Notes under the pieces: model-generated
Database searches by the model: none
Seen by the model: only the letters and a program-made list of their open reading frames with translations
Told to the model about the DNA's origin: nothing
Part shown: positions 9,729 through 18,900 of the stretch, piece after piece
How the letters are laid out: the number at the start of each line of letters is the position of its first letter
Position numbering within the stretch: position 1 is the first letter of the stretch
Position numbers and translations under genes: made by a program
Source of the DNA: Lysobacterales bacterium
GTDB lineage: Bacteria; Pseudomonadota; Gammaproteobacteria; Xanthomonadales; SZUA-38
NCBI GenBank assembly: GCA_028285525.1
Contig: JANQOZ010000015.1
Span: 167,990 to 231,989 of the forward strand
DNA: 64,000 nucleotides
Direction of reading: 5' to 3'

Positions 9729-9918
9729 GGCGTGTCAGCAGCGTTTGCAACCTCCCGTTGAATGATCGCAACGTGGAGTATACCGGGCGGCACCGTGCCA
9801 CGAGGGATAATTGACAGGCTGCCAAACATTTCAAAAAAGAGGTTCACCGCCGCAAGTGCGCGGCCTAAGAATCCCGGTTTGAGCTGGCGTTGTGTGGGTC
9901 AACGAAAGGATGTACGTC

Positions 9919-12900
9919 ATGCGTAACCGCGGTCTTTCTGGTCGTGGAGTCTCCCTGTGTGGACGACTCCTGGTACTTTCTCCCTTAGCCTTGCTGCTGC
10001 TTTCCCTAAGTGTTGGTGTGCAAGCCCAAACAACCCATACGGTGTGTCCGCCGGGCAACCCGTCCGCACCTTGTGCATATGACTCGCCAGAGGCTGCCCT
10101 AGCGGATAACGGCACCGTTGTTGCGGGCGACACGCTGAACATACTCAATGACACCTACGTACTGACCACGCCGCTGTTGGTCGACCGTAGCCTGACGCTT
10201 GACTTCAACGACTCGCTGGTAGACGCCGATGGCGATCGCGGCATAGCGGTGATTAATGCCAGTACGGTTGCCACGATCAACGACGTTGTGCTGATCAACG
10301 GCCTGGTGGTCGGTGCTGATCTGGGTGGCGGGATCTTAGTGCAGGACGCCAGCCTCGACCTGAACGGTTCGCGGCTGGAAAACAACACCGCCCAGGCGGC
10401 CGGGGGTGGCCTGGCGAGCGTTAATGCGACCGTCAACGTGACCGACACCGAGTTTATTCAGAACAGCACCGACGGCGAGGGCGCCGCGGTACTCTCCGTG
10501 GGCATCACCTCCGTCCTCAACCTGACCCGGGTAAACGTTGACCAGAACTGGTCACGCAGCCCGGCTGGTGGTTCCGTGGCTGCGACCTCCGACGGCGCCA
10601 TCAATATCGTCGACTCGGCCATTATCCGTAACGCAGGGGTTAACCCCATCCTGGCCGTTGACAATTATGGCAACCCCGATCTCCCGGGGAGCAGCTGCTT
10701 TAGTCCTACCCTCCAACGCGGCTTTGTCGGCCAGACCTTTGTGGCGACGCAGGAGGCGCTGTCAGGGTTCCGCTTTCTGAATGCGGTGGGAAATACCGGC
10801 GTAGTCGCTACCGACATCCCGGTAACCGGCGTTGTGCGCAGCGGCGGGCCGACCGGTCCAGTCATTGCCAACGCAAGCGCGCTGATTCCCCAGGGAACGC
10901 CTTCAGGCACCAATCTCGATCTGGACTTTACGCTGGATGCTCCCATCAGCGTTGCCGTGGGCGCAACCTACGCCGTGGAAATGAACTTTCCTGGATCGCG
11001 ATCTTTCATCGTGAATTCTCTCAATTCCTATCCTGACGGCGCAGGCTATCGCTGCACCGAAACGACGGGAAGTTTCGACCTCGAGTTTCAGGTCTTCGGC
11101 GGCATCGCCACCATCGGCGGCGTCTACTCCCGGGGTGCCATTGATATGCTCAACGTCACGCTGTCTGACAGCGTGGGCGTTGGCGCCATCGCAGTGCAGA
11201 GGGGCTCTGGAACGCCGTACACGGTCAACGCCACTCTCAGCACCATTTCCAACAACTACCGGACCGGCCTGTGGGGCGAAGTGGGTCCCGTTAGCGGCAT
11301 CGCCACCATCAGCAACAGCCTGCTGGCGTTTAACCAGGGTGGCCAGAATTGCCTCGGCGACAGCACAAGTGTCGTGTCTGCTGGCTACAACATCCTGCGC
11401 AGCGATTTGAACTGCGGCGCGCTCCAGGCGGTGGGTGACCAGTGGGGAACCCCCGCCTCACCTCTGGAACCATTGTTGGGCCCGCTGCAGGATAACGGTG
11501 GACCTACCTTGACCCGGGCGCTGGATCCGTCCAGCCCGGCCGTCGACTCCGGCTTGAACGATCCGACCTGCGGCGGCACCGGGACTACAACCGACCAGCG
11601 CGGTGTGTCCAGGCCCCAGCTGAACGCCTGTGATGCGGGTGCGTTTGAGCTACAGCCGAGTGTTGGACCCCTGCAGGCGTTAATCGACGCGGCGGCGCCG
11701 GGCGGGACCGTGGTGGTGCCCGATGGTACCTACACCGAGTCCATCACGCTGGCGAACAGCGGCATCACGCTGCAGGGTTCCGGACCGGACAACGTGGTCA
11801 TCGACGTGACCGGGCTAGGCACGCAGGGCGTGTTCGCGACCGAGAGCTTCACCATGACCGGCATTCGCGTGACCGGTGCAGATTTTGCCGGCCAGGGTGC
11901 GGGCATCGATATCCAGAGTCCGTTTCTCGACGTAGTGCTCGACAACGTTCGGATCGACAACAACAGCGCCGGCGTTGTCGGCGGCGGAATCTTTGTTGAG
12001 TCCAGCAGCAACTTGACGCTGACCAACAGCGAAATTCTCAGCAACTCTGCCGGGAGCAATGGTGGCGGCATTTACCTCGACGGCAGCCAGACGGTGGTGA
12101 TCAACAACACGATTATCGCCAACAACATTGCCGACAACGACGGCGGCGGAATCTACTCGCAGGCGTCTACGCTGCAGATCGGTGCGCCGGCCTGCACGAT
12201 TCCTGCGCCGGTGGGCCAGGGGACCAACTTTATTTCTAACAACCAGGCGGTGAACGGCAACGGTGGTGGGCTCTGGACGCAGGCCGCGCTCACGGTGACC
12301 TACACCCAGTTCTCCGACAACTCGGCGGTCAACGGTGGCGGCATCCACCAGGAGTCGCTGGCCAGCAGTCTCAACATGGACTGTGGTTTCATGAACCTGA
12401 ACTCTGCCGATCCCAACAGCGGGCAGGGTGGCGCCATCAACATCGCCGGTGGCCCAGCGACCATCAACGACACCACCTTTGAGGCTAACGATGCGGGCGG
12501 CGGCGGGGGCGCGATCAACCTCGTGCTCGGCGCCACGATCACCAACTCGTCGTTCCTCACCAACGTGGCGCCTTTTGGTCCGGGCGGTGCGATCCGGTCC
12601 CCGCTGGGAACGCTGAACTCAACTGACAACACCTTCAGAAACAACTCCACCACGGTTAACGGCGGCGCCATTTTTGCGTCGACGCTGGTGTCGAACACCG
12701 ACGTATTCGAGACCAATACGGCCCGCAGTGCCGGTGGCGCGATTGCGCTGGACGCTCCCGGCACGGGCCAGATGCAGCTCTTTGATGGTCTCCTGGTCGG
12801 CAATACGGTTGGCGAAGGCGGGCTGAGCTTTTCCGGCCAGGGCGGTGCGCTGGAGTTCCGCGGGGTCATCGGGCTCATCGAAGACACGCAGTTCATCAAC

Positions 12901-15900
12901 AACCTGGCGACTGAAGCCGGGGATGGTGCAGGTCAGGGCGGCGCAATCTATAACGCAGCGACGCTGGAGCTGATCCTGGCTGACTCCACCATCAGCGGAT
13001 CGAACTCCGGAGACGGTGGCGCCATCTACAACGAGGGCATCCTGTCCGTGGCGCGTTCGACCCTGGTCTCCAACTCGGTGACTGATGCGAACGTTGAGCC
13101 CCGCGGCGGCGCCATCGCCTCGACGGGCACACTGAACCTCTCCAACAGCACGCTCAGCGGCAATGTGGTCAATCCAGGGCCCGGAAACACCGGCGACGGC
13201 GGCGCGGTTGCCGTGTTTGCCGGAGGCAGTGCCAACGTCAACAACGTGACCTTTGCGTTCAATACGGCGCCCGACGCAGGAGCGCTCTATGCCGAAATCG
13301 GACAGGGGCCGCTAAATTTTCGCAACAGCCTCTTTTCCGGCAATACGGGCGTGACAAGCGACTGCGACCAGGTGCTGTCAGGTGGTTTCAACATCTACGA
13401 CGTCAATCCGTGCCAGATCCTTGCGCCGAACGACCTTATCGGCGACCCGCTGATTGGCCTGCTCGCCGACAACGGCGGACCGACGGAAACCCATGCGCTG
13501 CTGCCCGGCAGCCCGGCGCAGGACGCCGGTGGGCCATCCGAGGTGGTGTTTTTCGATTTCCCCGACCTGGCGGATTTTACGACCCGGGGTTCAACGACGC
13601 TGGTCGACAATCAGTCGCCGTTGCAGCCGGGCAATGAAATTCTGCTGGCCGGCTCAAACGCCGGCGGAACCGTTGGTTCTGCCTACCTGACCAACCCGGT
13701 GGACGTGACGTCCGACTTCGAGGCCCTGTTCTCCTTCCGGATTGTCCCAGGCTCAGGGGGGAATGCGGCAGACGGCCTGACCATTACCTTTACCGATGAT
13801 CCGACGCTGCTTACCGATGGCGGCGGCGCGCTGGGTATCGGCTCGTTCGACGACCTCGGCCAGCCAGGCTACCAGCCCGCCGGTCCGCAGGTACCTGGCG
13901 TTTCCGTCGAGTTTGATACCTGGCTGAACGGTGAGGGTGTCGGCGCCAACGAGCTCGATGAGGACCACGTCGGCATCAACGTCAACGGCAGCATGGACAG
14001 CATTGCGGTTCAGTATTTTGGCAGTCGCGGCGTCCTGTCCAGCGGCAACCGCTGGAACGTTTGGCTCGACTACGACGCCGATACCAACCTGCTCGAAGTC
14101 AGACTGGCTGAGCAGTCGGGTCTGACCGTGACCAGGCCAGCGCTGCCCAACGTGTCGGCAACGGTCGACATCCTGTCGCTGGCCGACGTAAACGCCGACG
14201 GCGACGTGTTTGTTGGCTTTACCGGAGCGGCCAGCGTCCTGACGGGCATCGGCGGTGAACAGCGCATCTCCAACTTCCTGTTTGAGAACGAGACCAAATG
14301 TGAATTGGTCGACCAGCGCGGCGTCAATCGCCCCGAAGGTCCACGCTGCGACATCGGCGCTTTCGAAGGATCCTCCATTCCGGCCACCATCGACAACGCG
14401 CTGCTGAGCGTCACAACCAGCGTCACCCAGCCGGGTGTCGAGAACATCCCGCTGATCGATATTCCAATCGAAACGTTGACCGGCGTAGTGGGCGACAACG
14501 CCAATCCGCCAGAGGCTGCGCCGCTGTCGTCGTTCCCGCTGTCATCGTTCCCGCTGTCTTCGCTGGATCTGCAGGCGTCACCGCTGTCCTCCTTTCCACT
14601 GTCGTCCTTTCCGCTGTCGTCGTTTGCCGTCACCGGTGCGCCGCTGTCGTCATTTCCGCTTTCGTCATTCCCGCTCCTGAGCGAGCCGGGCGGCTGGGCA
14701 GAGGTGATTGAGCAGGTGCCGTCGCTGAGCGGCGCGCCGCTGCAGAACATCACGCTGCAGCAGGTGCTGGAAGCGCCGGACGCGCCGTCAGATCTACTGG
14801 ACAACATCACGCTGGGATCGCTGGCGATTCAGCAGTCTCCGCTGTCTTCGCTTTCGCTGGCCGGGCTGAGTCTGGGAGACGGCATCACGGTCGGTATCCT
14901 GGACGAATGGCTGGCCAACGCGGGCGGCACCAGCACCGTTTGTGGTGAACTGGCAGGAGAGGGATTCACGGACTGTCAGACGACCGATACGGTTGTCAGC
15001 CTGCAGGTGAAGAGCGCGCCGCTTTCGTCGCTGCCGCTGTCCAGCCTGCCGCTGTCGTCCTTCCCGCTGTCGTCTTTCGGCATCACGGAAGCGCCGCTGT
15101 CGTCATTCCCGCTGTCGTCGCTGCCGCTGTCGTCGTTCCCGTTGTCGTCGTTCCCGCTGTCGTCGTTCCCGTTATCGTCGCTGCCGCTGTCGTCGTTCCC
15201 GTTATCGTCATTCCCGCTGTCGTCGTTCCCGCTGTCGTCTTTCGACCTGCTGGCCGCGCCGCTGTCGTCATTCCCGCTGTCATCGTTCCCGCTGTCGTCG
15301 CTGCCGCTGTCGTCATTTGAGGTGGGCGGTGAGCCGTTCTGCGACTTCTACAATGCGCTGGCGCAGGCCGACAGCCAGCCAACCTGCACCGATTTGGGAA
15401 TCGATCCTTCGACCGCGGGCCTGCTGGACCTGGTATCCGCGCTAAGGGATCTCGGCACTACGTCGCTGGCGGCAACCCCGCTGTCGTCGTTCCCGCTGTC
15501 GTCGTTCGACATCGCCAACGTGCCGCTGTCGTCATTCCAACTCGACTTTGCGGACGTGGCCGGTGCGCCGCTGTCGTCGTTCCCGCTGTCCTCGTTCCCG
15601 CTGTCGTCGTTTGACGTGGGTGGCCAGCTGTTCTGCGACTTTTACGACACGGCCGCGCTCGCCGAGGGACAGGCCACCTGTGGTGACCTGGGTGTGAACA
15701 ATGGATCCGACTTCGGTGAGCTGATCACGGCGCTGCTGGCGGCCGGCGAGTCAACGTTTGCCGCGACGCCGCTGTCGTCCTTCCCGCTGTCTTCGTTCCC
15801 GCTGTCGTCGCTGCCGCTGTCTTCGTTCCCGCTGTCTTCGCTGGAGATTAACGGCGCGCCGCTGTCATCGTTCCCGATGTCATCGTTCGACATCCTCGGG

Positions 15901-18900
15901 TCGCCGCTGTCGTCGCTGCCGCTGTCATCGTTCCCGCTGTCGTCGTTCCTGATCGGCGGCGTCGCATGCGAAGGCTGCACCACCGTTGGCGACGCTTTTG
16001 TCGCCGGCCAGGTGATCGCGGACGCACCGCTGTCGTCGTTCTTCCCGTCGCCCCAGTTCGGCGACATCCTTTACGGCGAACTGCTCGACGCTTTCACGCT
16101 GGAGTATCTGTTTGGCATCGAGCCGGGTGACCCGGAGACCCTCGGTGAGGTGGCCAATCCGGGCAACCTGACCTTTGGCCAGCTGCTCATATCGCTCGTG
16201 CTGCGTTCCGACTTCCCGTGGGAAAACCTCTCGCTGTCGGAGCTCAATCCGCAGGAGTTTGCGGCGGACAACTTTATTGGCTACGCCGTCGACTTCGAGC
16301 TCAACGGCACGCTGGTCGAGCCGGTGACGGTGAACGTGACCGTGTCGGACCAGTTCTACCTGGTGCCGGGCTCTACGCAGTTCATGACCCAGAGCCAGGG
16401 TGGTGGCAGCACGATGATGTCGCCGGTGCCTGATCCGGTCATGACCCCCAACGCGGGGGAAGGCACGGTCACGATGAGTTTCGGCCCGGTCGATCCCGGC
16501 GCCTTCAGCGACAACACGCTGCAGTTTGTGGCCGTGCCGCCGCTGACGCTGGGCGACTTCCCGGCCGAGGCCAGCCTGGACTTAGGTGGTGTGCCCGCAG
16601 CTACGGCCGACGCCACCGCGGCGGCTGTCGAGGTAGTTCCGAGCTTTATTAACGAGTCGGACAACATCAATTTCCCGCCGACGCCCGATCCGGATCAGCT
16701 CATCCTCGGGCACATCAGCACGCCGGATGACAACGATTACTTCCGCATCGGCGCGCCGCCGAAAGGCAGCCGGATTACGGTGTTTATGAGTAACCCGACG
16801 GGCGACAACGATCTCCTGCTTTATGAGCCCCTGTCGGCCATTGAGGCCAAGGGCCAGCTGGTGGAAGCCGCGTCGCTCGACTCCATTCCGTTTGAGGATG
16901 ACGGCATCAACTTCGCCGGCAACCAGACGGAGGAACCGGATTCGCTGGAAGACATCAACATCGGTGTCCTGCCGCTGTCGTCGCTGTCGACCAACCGGGA
17001 CAACAACGACGAGGAGGTCTCAGCGATCTCCGACGGCGATCCGTTCACCATTCAGGTATCGGGCTACAACGGCTCGGTGTCTGACGATCCGTACACCCTG
17101 CGGATCAAGGTCACGCCGGAGGTGCCGGTGACGCAGTGCCCGTCCCGAACCTGGCCCGGGACCGCTACCGGTCCGCAGACCTGGACCGCGGCCGGCAGCT
17201 GGACGCCGGCGACCAACGCGGTGTTCCTGGTGAACTGGCAGCGTCTGGCGCAGAGCGAAGAAGCGCTGAACGGCGGCGGTGCTGTAGCGGCAGACGAAGC
17301 GCTGGCAGCGATCAACGCTTTGGTCAGCGCTCCGGGTATCGTCGACGGTGTTGTGGTGGACGTATCCACCATCGCCGGCGTAAATTACGCGGCCTGGGAC
17401 CTCGATCCGTGCGACGTGGACGCCGCCAACAACGTGGTCAACGCCATTACGGCCTACCTGGAACAGCAGCGGGCAACCTCTCCGCAGCTTGCCTACGTGA
17501 CCATTGTGGGTTCCGATGAGGTGATCCCGTTCCAGCGTAAGGGTGACGAGACGGCCATTGCCAACGAGTCCACCTTTGCGACCACGTTTGCCGACAACGC
17601 GCTGTTCGGCTCGATGATCAACCGTAACTTCCTGTCGGACGACACCTACGGCGATATCGACCCGGTCCGCTGGTTCAACCGCTTCCTGAACGTGCCGGAG
17701 CTGGCGGTCGGGCGACTGGTGGAGTCGGCGGAGGACATTCAGACGGCAGCGGAAAACTACGTGCTGTCCGGAGGCGTGCTGACGCCGACGACGGCGCTGT
17801 CAGCCGGCTATGACTTCATTGCCGATGCGTCGACCGATATCCAGCAGACGTTTGGCAGCTACGGGCTGGAGTCGACGCCGCTGATCGACTTCCCCAACGC
17901 CGCTGATCCCTGGGATCGGGTGGACTTCCTGACGGCCGCGGGGTTGACCAACAACACCGCCAGAGACGTCGTGTCCTTCAACATGCACTTCGACTATGAC
18001 GAGGCGCTGCCTTCCAGCGGTGATGCGTCAGGAAACTACTCGACCAACCTGATCAACGTCGGTGACCTCACCGGCAACGATCTGACGGGTCGTGTCTGGT
18101 TTACGGTGGGCTGTCACTCGGGCATCAACGTCGCCGACATTTCGGTGCCGCCCACGCAGTCCTCGCAGGATTGGTCGCAGACGCTGAACAGCCTTGGTGC
18201 GGTTTACGTTGGCCAGGCGGCTTACGGTCTGGGTGATACGGTGGCGCTCGCGCTGACCGAACGGCTGCTGGCGAACTTTGCCCGTAACCTCAATGGCAAC
18301 GTCACCGCGGGCCAGGCCCACGCCTTTGCCAAGCAGGAGTATTTCAGCGACCTGGGCGTCTACGGCGAGTACGACTACAAGGCGCTGCAGGCGTCTGTCT
18401 ACTTCGGCCTGCCGATGTATCAGATCCAGAATCCGACACCGATCGACGACCCGCTGCCGACGCTGCGTCCGACGCTGAACGACCCGATCTCCGGTCTGGC
18501 GTCAGCCTCGATCAGCCTGGCCTCGCCACTCGACTACGACGTGGACTTCGTCAACACCGACAAAGGCCGGCTCTACAGCGCTGAGGGCACAACGGTTGAG
18601 GGGGCCGTGCAGTTTGTTCACTACCGGCCCCTCCAGCCGATCATCGGCGTCGACGTGACCAGCGACAATCCGGGTGAGGTGGCGCGCAGCGCGTTCATCA
18701 CGGGTCTGACGACCCGGGATGAGATTGTTCCTGACATGGCCTTTGCCCGTCCGGTGATTGACGAGGGGGCGCTGGAGCCGGAAATCGAAACCGACGAAGT
18801 GGTGTTCCCGACCAGCTTTACCAACGTGGTTGGCTATCGGGTTCCGGCTGACCCCGGCCCGTTCGAAGACCGCCAGCAGCTGAACATCATCACGGGGCAG

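Noticed and set aside
9811..9840. TTGACA as a sigma70 -35 box before the giant gene
   Set aside because: No acceptable -10 lies 16-18 bases downstream (sequence is AAAAAAGA), so I do not list a promoter.
15094..15318. Tandem repeat resembling a CRISPR or minisatellite array
   Set aside because: Units are 15 bp, in frame, without unique spacers; they code for PLSS(F/L).
14070..16067. Long open frames on the minus strand across the pentapeptide tract (Asp/Ser/Gly- and Thr-rich products)
   Set aside because: They are the reverse reading of the 15-bp repeats; they have no ribosome-binding site, and the plus frame has clear domains on both sides.
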